Assembly: GCA_904420175.1 (NCBI GenBank) | Contig: CAJFUF010000023.1 | Coordinates: forward strand, 62,001-126,000 | From: Candidatus Schneewindia gallinarum | Lineage (GTDB): Bacteria > Bacillota > Clostridia > Oscillospirales > Ruminococcaceae | DNA: 64,000 bases | Direction: 5' to 3' | Part shown: positions 40,371 through 47,536 of the stretch, one piece after another | How positions within the stretch are numbered: the stretch's first letter is position 1 | How the letters are laid out: each line of letters begins with the position of its first letter | The notes under the pieces: generated by a model | Database searches by the model: none | The model's input: only the letters and a program-made list of their open reading frames with translations | What the model was told of the DNA's origin: nothing | Made by a program: the position numbers and the translations under genes

Positions 40371-40407
40371 AAAAGCGTGGGATGAATGCTTCATCCCACG
40401 CTTTTTT
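40369..40407. terminator. Bidirectional terminator shared by mnmA and feoB
   Basis: Perfect 18-base arms (AAAAAAGCGTGGGATGAA and its complement) with a 3-base loop. The mnmA stop and the feoB stop each overlap an outer end. Confidence 0.92.
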
Positions 40408-41131
40408 ATAGCGGCAGCAGGCTGAGCAGAAGGTTTGCCGCCATGCACGTGATCATTCCAACTGCGGTCGGGATAAGGATGGACAGCCCGGTCCATTTCC
40501 AGCTTCCCGTCTCTTTCCGGATGGTGAGACAGGTAGTTGAGCAGGGCCAGTGCAGCAGGGAAAACAGCATAAGGCACAGCGCAGTTTTGGCGGTCCAGCC
40601 ATTGGCGACCAGCAGTATTTTAAAGGCGCTCAGCTCGCCTATTGGCGCAATGGTGCCGCTGGCAACATAGATCATCATGATAATCGGCAGAACAATTTCA
40701 TTCGCAGGAAAGCCCAGCACAAAGGCGACAAGGATGGCACCATCCAGTCCCATCAGCTGGCCCAGAGGGTCCAGAAATGCAGAAAAATGGGCCAGCAGGC
40801 TTTGATCGCCTATTGTTACGGCGGCCAGCCCCCAAAGCAGCAGCCCGGCGGGCAGGGCCACGGCTGCTGCCCGGCCCAGTACAAACAGGGTGCGGTCAAA
40901 TATGGAACGTACCAGTACTTTACCGAACTGGGGACGCCGATAGGGAGGAAGCTCCAGCGTAAACGAGGAGGGAACCCCCTTTAGCAGCGTGGCAGATAAA
41001 AGACGTGACACCCAAAATGTCATGGCCACGCCGAACACGATAACACACACCAGCAGCAACGCCGACAGAAGGCTGGAAAACATACCATCCGCCACAAAAA
41101 ACATGGAGATCATTGCAATCATGGTTGGGAA
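40406..41131 (-). pseudogene. feoB: FeoB C-terminal part, separated from its 5' part by an inserted element
   Basis: The frame from FPTMIAMISMFF to the stop encodes the second half of the FeoB membrane domain (the Gate/nucleoside-recognition helices, including WVSRLL and VALPAGLLLWGL), about 240 residues. It has no native start; the track ORF of 265 residues begins inside the recombinase gene. Joined at the TT core with the 5' part (45756-47149) it gives a continuous 705-residue FeoB with the normal NGRFPT sequence at the join. As it stands no full FeoB can be made unless the element excises. Confidence 0.88.
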
Positions 41132-41153
41132 TGCGCCTCCATGCAAATGGCAA
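41115..41153. other. Attachment site junction at the recombinase end
   Basis: Read on the minus strand: the element arm TTGCCATTTGCATGGAGGCG (41153-41134), CA, core TT (41131-41130), then feoB sequence CCCAACCATG. The arm mirrors the one at the other junction at the same 2-bp distance from the core. Confidence 0.75.
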
Positions 41154-41163
41154 GTTTCAGCGC

Positions 41164-42777
41164 CTAGCAATTGAAAAACACAGTAAAAGTACCCTCCTTC
41201 CAAAGAATTTTGCGTACCACCAGCCGGACAAAGGCCTGTTTTTCAGGCAAGGTCAGCTCGGCAGACAGGTTTCCAAGACTGGACAGGGTTTCGGAGAACT
41301 TTGCCGGACCGCAACTGTCCGGCCACCGGTTTTCTTTAAGCTGCCGATGGGCCTTATCCAGCTTGGACAGCTCTTGCTCCAATTCATGAAGCCTGCCCTC
41401 AATGCGCCGGGCCAGCGTGGAACCGGGAACCTGAAGGGCCAGCGTGCGGATTAGGCGATCCATTTCCATGCCGCACCGCTTCCTGTCCGACTGGATTTTC
41501 TCCAAAGGGTCAACCGCCTCCGTCTTTGAAAGGCTTCTCTTTACCTTTTCCAGCAGTGGAACAATCCCGGCATCCCCTTTCACTTCGTTGATTAAACTGT
41601 CCCACAGCATGCTGTCTGCCTGCTGCCCACAGATATTTTGACCGCAGCACCGGCTTTTTCCTCCGTGCAGTTTTAAAGAACAGACATAATCAAAGGCCTC
41701 CGTATGACCCTCTGATGGGAGAGAACGGTGTTTGGCGAACATCCGGCTTCCACATTCGCCGCACACAATCAGGCCGGACAGCAGGGAATAGCGGCTGTGA
41801 ACGGATGGCGGAGTATGGACAGCGGGCCTGTTGCTTTCCAGAATTTGTTGTACGGACACCCACTGCCTGCCGGGAATACGGCCCCTGTGCAGCCCGGCCG
41901 CCACAATCCACTTGTCGATGGGGCGCCTCGGCGCCTGCTTTTTTGTGTAATCCCGCTTGTTGTAAGCCAGCAGGCCGCAGCCTTTCCCACCCTTTCTTTC
42001 AAAGCAGACGTCTGCATGCCGGGCTGTAAAAAAATCAAATGCCGCTTCATCCGCTGTGCAGTAGACGGGATTTTGCAGAATTTCCTTGACCCCGGAAGGG
42101 GAGTAGGGGCTTCCGCTGCGCGTTTTTATGCCGTGTGCCGTCAGGCGGTTGCATACGCCGGAAAGGCTGTGCAGTTCCAGATAGGAATCAAAGATCTTAT
42201 CGACAACGCGCAGCTCTTCCGGATTTTCTTTCAGCTTACAGGAAATTTTTCTTTTCCCGTCAAGAAACAGCTCCACGTGCTTTTCAGAGGTGTAACCGGT
42301 CGGTGTGGTCCCGCCAAGCCAGCGGCCGGTGCGCGCCAGCATCAGCATGTTATCCCGCACCCGCTCGGCAATGGTTTCCCGCTCCAGCTGGGCAAACACG
42401 GAAGCAATGTACATCATGGCCTTTCCCATGGGCTTTGACGTATCAAATTCCTCCTTCATGCAGATAAAGGATATTCCACGGCGGTTAAGCTCTTCGATTA
42501 GCAGGGAAAAGTCGCTTACACTGCGGCTGACCCGGTCAAGCCGGTAGCACACGACATAGTCGGGCTTATCAACCCGGAGATCTTTTAACATCTGCTGAAA
42601 CTGCGGCCGTTGTATGTTTTTTGCAGAAAACCCTTCGTCCTCGTAAATGGTGATGTCTCTTTCTGCCGTATCCGGAAATTTTGTAAGGATGTACTGCCTG
42701 CACATCTCAATTTGGTTTTCAATGCTTTCCCCCTTTCCGGTAAAAACGGACTTACGGCTGTAAATAAAAAATTTCAT
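41164..42777 (-). CDS. Large serine recombinase
   Basis: A 537-residue site-specific recombinase. The N-terminal resolvase domain has the nucleophile Ser10 in YSRKS and the conserved YRLDRVSRS; the recombinase domain follows (GYTSEKHVELF, GVKEILQNPVYC); then a zinc ribbon (CGECGSRM with later cysteines) and a coiled-coil near residues 430-490. The protein is full length and all key residues are present, so it should be active. It points towards its attachment site, as usual. The start ATG 42777 overlaps the stop of an 18-codon leader ORF; its own ribosome site is poor (AAAGGA directly next to the ATG), suggesting coupling. Confidence 0.93.
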   Translation of the reverse strand: MKFFIYSRKSVFTGKGESIENQIEMCRQYILTKFPDTAERDITIYEDEGFSAKNIQRPQFQQMLKDLRVDKPDYVVCYRLDRVSRSVSDFSLLIEELNRRGISFICMKEEFDTSKPMGKAMMYIASVFAQLERETIAERVRDNMLMLARTGRWLGGTTPTGYTSEKHVELFLDGKRKISCKLKENPEELRVVDKIFDSYLELHSLSGVCNRLTAHGIKTRSGSPYSPSGVKEILQNPVYCTADEAAFDFFTARHADVCFERKGGKGCGLLAYNKRDYTKKQAPRRPIDKWIVAAGLHRGRIPGRQWVSVQQILESNRPAVHTPPSVHSRYSLLSGLIVCGECGSRMFAKHRSLPSEGHTEAFDYVCSLKLHGGKSRCCGQNICGQQADSMLWDSLINEVKGDAGIVPLLEKVKRSLSKTEAVDPLEKIQSDRKRCGMEMDRLIRTLALQVPGSTLARRIEGRLHELEQELSKLDKAHRQLKENRWPDSCGPAKFSETLSSLGNLSAELTLPEKQAFVRLVVRKILWKEGTFTVFFNC

Positions 42778-42830
42778 TTCCTTTGGCCCCCGGCATGGGA
42801 CACCAAACGGGTGCAGATTTTATGAAGCAT
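42774..42830 (-). CDS. Leader peptide ORF coupled to the recombinase
   Basis: Too short for the ORF track. ATG 42830 follows GGGGAGGTG at a good distance and opens 18 codons (MLHKICTRLVSHAGGQRK). Its TGA overlaps the recombinase ATG as ATGA. The arrangement suggests that translation of the leader delivers ribosomes to the recombinase start; it may thus set or regulate the low dose of recombinase. No homologue is known to me. Confidence 0.5.
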   Translation of the reverse strand: MLHKICTRLVSHAGGQRK

Positions 42831-42898
42831 ATTGTAAACACCTCCCCAATAATCTATATTCCTGTTTTGGTGTTCCATATCTCCAAACTGTTGCAAGA

Positions 42899-42937
42899 AA
42901 AGCCGCCCATACAGTTTCCTGCATGGGCGGCTTTTTT
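42899..42937. terminator. Terminator between malic enzyme and recombinase genes
   Basis: Stem AAAGCCGCCCAT / ATGGGCGGCTTT around a 12-base loop, with T runs on the plus strand and a weaker one on the minus strand. It ends the ldh-malic enzyme transcript, so the recombinase needs its own promoter downstream of it; none with clear boxes was found. Confidence 0.8.
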
Positions 42938-42967
42938 GTTTGCTAAGTGTAAAATTTTCTTAATCGC

Positions 42968-44140
42968 TTAGATGCGGGCAACGCCGGACTTGCGGGCCGC
43001 TTCTGCCACAGCTTCTGCCACAGCCTTAGCGACACTGCGATCCAGAGCGCTGGGAATGATGTAGTCCGCAGACAGCTTGTCGTCTGTGACGAAGGAAGCA
43101 ATGGCCTTGGCGGCGGCAATCTTCATCTCGTCGTTGATATCGCTGGCGCGCACATCCAAAGCACCACGGAAAATACCAGGGAAAGCCAGAACATTGTTAA
43201 TCTGGTTGGGGAAGTCACTGCGTCCGGTTCCAACAACGGCAGCGCCAGCCTCTTTTGCCAGGTCGGGCATGATTTCCGGAACGGGGTTTGCCATGGGGAA
43301 CAGAATGGGGTTGGGCGCCATGGACTTGACCATCTCAGGGGTCACGCAGCCGGGGGCAGAAACACCGATGAACACATCGGCGCCCTTCAGCACATCGGCC
43401 AGGGTGCCTTTACGGCACTCTTTATTGGTGATGGCAGCCATCTCCATCTTTTCAGCATTGAGGTTTTCACGGCCCTGATAGATAGCGCCCTGCCGGTCGC
43501 AGAGAACCACGTCCTTCAGGCCCATGGCAATCAACAGACGAATGATGGCGATGCCTGCAGCGCCTGCGCCGCTGGTGACAACACGGATTTCATCCAGCTT
43601 TTTACCAGTCAGTTTCAGGGCATTCAGCATGGCAGCCAGGGTGACCACAGCAGTACCGTGCTGGTCGTCATGGAAAATCGGGATGTCGCAGCACTCTTTC
43701 AGACGGCGCTCGATCTCGAAGCAGCGGGGGGCGGAAATGTCCTCCAGGTTGACGCCGCCAAAGCTGCCGGCCAGCAGGCGGACAGTGTTGACAATGTCGT
43801 CCACCTCTTTGGAACGAATGCACAGCGGGATGGCATCTACATCACCGAAGGCCTTAAACAGGGCGCATTTTCCTTCCATAACCGGCATACCAGCCTCGGG
43901 GCCGATGTCTCCGAGACCCAGCACGGCGGTGCCGTCGGTTACTACGGCGACCAAATTGGAACGACGGGTCAGCTCGTAGCTTTGGTTGACATCCTTCTGG
44001 ATTTCCAGGCAGGGCTGGGCAACACCAGGCGTGTAGGCGAGGGAAAGGTCATCCCGCGTCTCCAGAGGGGCCCGGCAAATCACTTCGATTTTGCCTTTCC
44101 ATTCCTTGTGCTTTTTGAGAGATTCCACAGCGTAGTCCAT
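42968..44140 (-). CDS. NAD-type malic enzyme
   Basis: Oxidatively decarboxylates L-malate to pyruvate and CO2. The 390-residue short bacterial form has the malic domain (SLAYTPGVAQPCLEI; TDGTAVLGLGDIG; FHDDQHGTAVV) and an NAD-binding domain with SGAGAAGIAII and an acidic residue (VLCDRQG) at the end of the second strand, which favours NAD over NADP. The start ATG 44140 follows AAAGGAAG. It is 24 bases downstream of ldh in one operon, within the element that splits feoB. Confidence 0.93.
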   Translation of the reverse strand: MDYAVESLKKHKEWKGKIEVICRAPLETRDDLSLAYTPGVAQPCLEIQKDVNQSYELTRRSNLVAVVTDGTAVLGLGDIGPEAGMPVMEGKCALFKAFGDVDAIPLCIRSKEVDDIVNTVRLLAGSFGGVNLEDISAPRCFEIERRLKECCDIPIFHDDQHGTAVVTLAAMLNALKLTGKKLDEIRVVTSGAGAAGIAIIRLLIAMGLKDVVLCDRQGAIYQGRENLNAEKMEMAAITNKECRKGTLADVLKGADVFIGVSAPGCVTPEMVKSMAPNPILFPMANPVPEIMPDLAKEAGAAVVGTGRSDFPNQINNVLAFPGIFRGALDVRASDINDEMKIAAAKAIASFVTDDKLSADYIIPSALDRSVAKAVAEAVAEAARKSGVARI

Positions 44141-44164
44141 AATCGTTACTTCCTTTCTAAACTT

Positions 44165-45121
44165 TTATTTAATATTTAACTGGGAAATGACATTTTTTAA
44201 TGCGTCGGCACTTTTATGTAACAGCGCCTCTTCCTCCGGCAGCAGGGGAGGGACGATGGCACGGACAATGCCCTGTGCACCAACCACAAAAGGCAGGCTT
44301 AAGCACACGTCATTGATGCCGTACTGGTTATGAATCATGGCGGAAACGGTCATCACAGAATCTGTGTCACGGATAATGCACTCACAAATCCGGCGTACGG
44401 AAAGTGCAATGGCATAGAAGGTGGCCCCCTTCAGTGAAATGACCTGGGCGCCCGCCGTGCGGACATCCTCCTCGATGTCCTTCAACTCATCCTTGCCGCA
44501 ATGGTTGTGCCGGTCACAGATATAGGTGCAGTACTTGTTCATCTCCATTCCTGCGATGGTGGTTAAGGACCAGGGGATAAGGGAAGTGTCCCCGTGCTCT
44601 CCAAACACATAGGCATGAACGTTTTTAGAACTCAGGCCGACATGCTCGGCAAGACTGGAACGGAGCCGGGCGGAGTCCAGCATGGTGCCGGAGCCAAAGA
44701 CCTGACGCTCCGACAGATTGGTGTTTTTCAGAATAGCGTAAGTAATAATGTCCACCGGGTTGCTGACAACCACATATACCGCATCCGGAGCATATTTTGT
44801 AATCTGCGGCATAACCATTTTAATGATGTCAACGTTTGCCTGGGCAAGGTCAATACGGGTTTGTCCGGGCTTCCGTGCGAGGCCGACTGTGACAACCACC
44901 ACATCGGACTGGACCGCGTCCTCATATCCGCCGGCATGGATATTAACTGGAGCACAGAAGGGGGTACCCTGAAAAATGTCGAGCGCTTCTCCCTTTGCCT
45001 TGTTTTCGTTGATGTCAATCAACAGAATTTCGGAGGCCATCCCGTCCGCCGCCAGTGTGTAGGCAATTGTGGCACCCACATTGCCGGCCCCAAGAATCGT
45101 AATTTTTTTGCCTTTTTTCAT
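44165..45121 (-). CDS. ldh: L-lactate dehydrogenase
   Basis: Reduces pyruvate to L-lactate with NADH. The 318 residues show the nucleotide motif GAGNVGATIAY, the substrate-specificity loop LARKPGQTRID with Gln87 (Gln marks lactate, Arg would mark malate dehydrogenase), and the catalytic His in FGEHGDTS. The start ATG 45121 has GGAG ten bases upstream, after a leader of about 175 bases. It is first in the operon with malic enzyme; together they would run malate to lactate plus CO2 with NADH recycled between them. Confidence 0.93.
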   Translation of the reverse strand: MKKGKKITILGAGNVGATIAYTLAADGMASEILLIDINENKAKGEALDIFQGTPFCAPVNIHAGGYEDAVQSDVVVVTVGLARKPGQTRIDLAQANVDIIKMVMPQITKYAPDAVYVVVSNPVDIITYAILKNTNLSERQVFGSGTMLDSARLRSSLAEHVGLSSKNVHAYVFGEHGDTSLIPWSLTTIAGMEMNKYCTYICDRHNHCGKDELKDIEEDVRTAGAQVISLKGATFYAIALSVRRICECIIRDTDSVMTVSAMIHNQYGINDVCLSLPFVVGAQGIVRAIVPPLLPEEEALLHKSADALKNVISQLNIK

Positions 45122-45303
45122 ACAGTCTTATCTCCATTACTTGAAATCTATATAACGGCATAAAACTGCCGGCCGAAAGATAAACGGATTTTCCAAGTAG
45201 GGCACGAAAAACGCTCATCCAAACGATACGAAAAGCCTTAGCCGTTATACAGGGGAGAGGGCCTTATAAAAATTCGCCTTCTCCCCCTTATATCATATTC
45301 ATA

Positions 45304-45333
45304 AGTATATCATTTGGCAGGGGACTTTGTAAA
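45304..45333 (-). promoter_or_regulatory. Promoter of the ldh-malic enzyme operon
   Basis: On the minus strand TTTACA (45333-45328), 18 bases, TATACT (45309-45304) with a TGA extension before the -10. The -35 lies in the right arm of the CTTTGTAAA/TTTACAAAG inverted repeat, so a repressor bound there would block it. Confidence 0.65.
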
Positions 45334-45349
45334 GCCCCTTTACAAAGAA

Positions 45350-45370
45350 TTTGTGATATTAAAACACAAT
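45350..45370. promoter_or_regulatory. Rex-like inverted repeat upstream of ldh
   Basis: TTTGTG-N9-CACAAT, just upstream of the ldh promoter. It resembles the redox repressor Rex operator (TTGTG-N8-CACAA), which often controls ldh, but the spacing is one base too long, so this is a candidate only. Confidence 0.35.
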
Positions 45371-45469
45371 ATTTACGTAGAATAGATGACTTCCCGTCGG
45401 AAACGGGGAAACACTCGATAAATCTGAGTACGGCCAAGCGCCGGACGGCTCTTTGCAAAGCAAAGGGCT

Positions 45470-45499
45470 GAATAACGGGACGCTGCCATTCCATACAAT
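45470..45499 (+). promoter_or_regulatory. Candidate sigma-E promoter of the small element gene
   Basis: GAATAAC, 15 bases, CATACAAT. The -10 is an exact match to the sigma-E consensus CATACAHT; the -35 matches five of seven positions of KMATATT. No sigma-A boxes are seen at a suitable place. Confidence 0.45.
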
Positions 45500-45530
45500 T
45501 TTCTAAAAAAGAATTTGGGGGAGGATATAT

Positions 45531-45719
45531 GTGAAAAAAAACCATGTTCGGCGTGTCCTCTTTCAAGAACCGGAAAACAGTGCAGGGAATTTGTCGGGGA
45601 AGATTAATGAGTTTCACGCTGAAATAATCGAGCGCAGGATACGGCGCCTGGACCTTTCGGTTCGACAGAAGTCAGATATAATAGATAATATCATTCAGCA
45701 CATGAAATCTTCTGTCTGA
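45531..45719 (+). CDS. Small basic protein of the element, unknown function (candidate excision factor)
   Basis: A 62-residue protein, starting at GTG 45531 behind GGGGGAGG. It is charged, has no membrane helix, and its C-terminal half (EIIERRIRRLDLSVRQKSDI) looks like an amphipathic helix. I do not recognise a family. Its position, at the opposite end of the element from the recombinase and 37 bases from the attachment core, together with its size, fits a recombination directionality factor, but that is inference. It overlaps the 3' end of the truncated feoB ORF on the other strand by 25 bases. Confidence 0.6.
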   Translation: MKKNHVRRVLFQEPENSAGNLSGKINEFHAEIIERRIRRLDLSVRQKSDIIDNIIQHMKSSV

Positions 45720-47149
45720 ACTGCCCTGAAAGTTTGCCTTTTGCGTGGTGGCGGTAAACGCCCGTTGCAGGGCACAAAATTATTTGTCAGGATGGCAAGA
45801 AGCCGCTCTCTGGGGGAATCGATAATTCGACACCCCACAACCCCCGCGGCATTACAGCCAAAGCCCATACACATGGTAAGCGCCTGTTTGCCGCAGGCTT
45901 TTGCTTTTTGGAAAAAACGGTCAAGATTAAAAGCAATCCGTGGCAGATAGCCGGAATCCTCCAAAAGGGTAAACAGCGGGAAAAAGATGGCCATGGGTGG
46001 CAGCATAACAGAGATCACCCATGCCAGCACACGGTATCCGCCGTAGACAACCGCTTCACAAATAACAGCAGACACACCTAAAGAACGCAGAAAATGGAAG
46101 AGAGGCTCTTCGAATGAGGTCAGCAGTCCGCTGAGCAGTTCACTGGGTACATTGGCGCCGCTGATGGTGAGAAAGAAAATTCCGCATAACATTAGCAGCA
46201 TGATGGGGATCCCGGTCAGCTTGCTGGTCAAAATCCGGTCAATTTTTTGGTCCCTCTGCCTGGCTCTGCTTTCCTGAAGGCGGACACAATCTGTGGCGAT
46301 TCCTTCTGCCGTCAGAACAATCCCCGCCACCAGCTTGTCGGTTAAATCCACACCAGAGAGAACAGCGTGTGCTTCGTTGACTGCTTCCTGAACGGAGGCA
46401 TCCTCAGTCAGTGGATAGCCGAGATACTCTTCAAGTTTCAAAAGAAAGTCCACGGATCCGTCCAGCAGCCGCAGGGCAAGCCATCGGGGAGGAAGACCCT
46501 TCAACCGGTGCGCCTTCAGTGTGGGTACCACCTCGTTGATCGCCTGTTCAACCAGCACCGGGTAGTTTACGGAAAATCCGACCGGTTCCTGCGCACAGAC
46601 GCTGTCTACAGCCGCTATCAGCTCGTCTAGGCCCTTTCCGCTGCGTGCCACTGTCTCCACTACCGGGACATGAAGAAGCCGAGACAGGGCTGCTGTGTCC
46701 ACGACAATGCCCTTTTTTCTCGCCTCGTCACACAGATTGAGGCAGACAACAGTCCGGCTGGTGATTTCCATGGTTTGCAGTACAAGATTTAAATTGCGCT
46801 CAAGGCAGGTGGCGTCGCACACCACCACAACTGCGTCGGCACCGCCAAAACACAGGAAGTCCCGTGCAACTTCCTCCTCGGCAGAATGGGCAAACAGGGA
46901 ATAGGTGCCGGGCAGATCCACCAGTGTGTAATCGTTACTGCCGCGGCGAAAGCTTCCCTGCGCGCTGCAAACGGTTTTGCCGGGCCAGTTCCCGGTATGT
47001 TGATTCATTCCTGTCAGTTCATTAAACACCGTGCTTTTTCCCACGTTGGGGTTTCCTGCAAGAGCAATGATTTTTTCACCGTTTTTCCGGTGTAATACAA
47101 GCTCTCCTGAAGCAGTACCTTTTGACATGCTGCTGGCAGTCAGTCCCAT
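45695..47149 (-). CDS. feoB: FeoB N-terminal part (G domain and first membrane helices), truncated by the element
   Basis: Ferrous iron transporter, interrupted. Residues 1-464 are FeoB: G1 GNPNVGKST, G3 DLPGTYS, G4 NLCD, the GDI region, and the first half of the membrane domain up to NNFVPCNGR. Then the frame enters the inserted element and adds 20 foreign residues (LPPPRKRQTF...) before stopping at 45695. The track starts at TTG 47155; ATG 47149 with AGGGGG eight bases before it is better. The G domain is intact but the transport pore is incomplete, so it should not transport iron unless the element leaves. Confidence 0.9.
   Translation of the reverse strand: MGLTASSMSKGTASGELVLHRKNGEKIIALAGNPNVGKSTVFNELTGMNQHTGNWPGKTVCSAQGSFRRGSNDYTLVDLPGTYSLFAHSAEEEVARDFLCFGGADAVVVVCDATCLERNLNLVLQTMEITSRTVVCLNLCDEARKKGIVVDTAALSRLLHVPVVETVARSGKGLDELIAAVDSVCAQEPVGFSVNYPVLVEQAINEVVPTLKAHRLKGLPPRWLALRLLDGSVDFLLKLEEYLGYPLTEDASVQEAVNEAHAVLSGVDLTDKLVAGIVLTAEGIATDCVRLQESRARQRDQKIDRILTSKLTGIPIMLLMLCGIFFLTISGANVPSELLSGLLTSFEEPLFHFLRSLGVSAVICEAVVYGGYRVLAWVISVMLPPMAIFFPLFTLLEDSGYLPRIAFNLDRFFQKAKACGKQALTMCMGFGCNAAGVVGCRIIDSPRERLLAILTNNFVPCNGRLPPPRKRQTFRAVQTEDFMC
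45734..45775. other. Attachment site junction at the small-ORF end
   Basis: On the plus strand: element arm TTGCCTTTTGCGTGGTGGCG (45734-45753), GT, core AA (45756-45757), then feoB sequence ACGCCCGTTGCAG. The arm agrees with that of the other junction at 16 of 20 positions. Confidence 0.75.
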
Positions 47150-47172
47150 TGTCAAAGCCCCCTAATCGAAGC

Positions 47173-47210
47173 TTCTGCGCCGCTCCTAAGTGAAGGGATA
47201 CGGCGCAGAA
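47173..47210 (-). other. Hairpin between feoA and feoB
   Basis: TTCTGCGCCG / CGGCGCAGAA with an 18-base loop and no T run. It may stabilise or partly uncouple the feoA message from feoB. Confidence 0.5.
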
Positions 47211-47218
47211 ACGGAATT

Positions 47219-47449
47219 TCAGTTCAGCTGTATTTGTCTGGAGTCCTCGCACCGAAGCGCAATAACGGCCCCTCTGATTAAGTATGCGGCAGGATCCCCA
47301 AGCGGGCTTTTCAACACGCAGGTTACAGGGGTGCCCGGCGTCAAACCCAGATCCTGCAGCCTGCGCCGCATGGAGCTGTCCTCCCGTATTGATTTAACAA
47401 CTGCCTGCTGCCCGGGCTGCAAAGCAGACAACAACTGGTTTTCTTTCAT
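47219..47449 (-). CDS. feoA: Ferrous iron transport protein A
   Basis: A 76-residue SH3-like protein (LLSALQPGQQAVVKSI; RRRLQDLGLTPGTPV; ALRCEDSRQIQL), the cytoplasmic partner of FeoB. I use ATG 47449, nine bases after AAAGGAG; the track's TTG 47455 is too close to that site. It heads the feoAB operon. No clear Fur box was found upstream. Confidence 0.92.
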   Translation of the reverse strand: MKENQLLSALQPGQQAVVKSIREDSSMRRRLQDLGLTPGTPVTCVLKSPLGDPAAYLIRGAVIALRCEDSRQIQLN

Positions 47450-47536
47450 GCACAAAACTCCTTTGAGGATAATTGCTTACAGAAAGCTGGACTTTCTTAC
47501 TTCTATTCTATTAGCGGCTTTCTGCATTGGTGACAC

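Larger units (their letters stand above)
45122..45530. other. Regulatory intergenic region of the element
   Basis: 409 bases without a gene, between divergent ldh and the small ORF. It holds the ldh promoter, a leader with the stem AGGGGGAG / CTCTCCCCT in the ldh direction, the inverted repeat CTTTGTAAA-5-TTTACAAAG (45325-45347) over the ldh -35, a TTGTG-9-CACAA repeat (45351-45369), and towards the small ORF two more hairpins: CCCGT/ACGGG (45393-45407) and GGCTCTTTG/CAAAGGGCT (45447-45469). I could not match it to a known riboswitch class. Confidence 0.6.
41132..45757. mobile_element. 4,626-bp serine-recombinase element inserted in feoB
   Basis: Bounded by a 2-bp core (TT in the feoB direction; AA at 41130-41131 and at 45756-45757 on the plus strand). 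Contents: a large serine recombinase gene ending 33 bases from one end, a leader ORF before it, a malic enzyme/L-lactate dehydrogenase operon, and a 62-codon gene of unknown function ending 37 bases from the other end. Removing it restores feoB exactly. Joining its ends gives a plausible attP with matched inverted arms. No conjugation, replication or phage genes are present, so it resembles the developmentally excised skin-type intervening elements of spore-formers more than a phage or ICE. Confidence 0.85.

Noticed and set aside
41164-41203. FeoB C-terminal part as an independent gene starting at 41203
   Set aside because: The first 24 codons are the 3' end of the recombinase gene read in another frame; there is no suitable ribosome site, so I treat it as the cut-off half of feoB.
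45385-45412. Hammerhead-like ribozyme (GATGA ... hairpin ... GAAAC)
   Set aside because: The CUGAUGA core is not present, and stems I and III cannot be formed; only a simple hairpin is supported.
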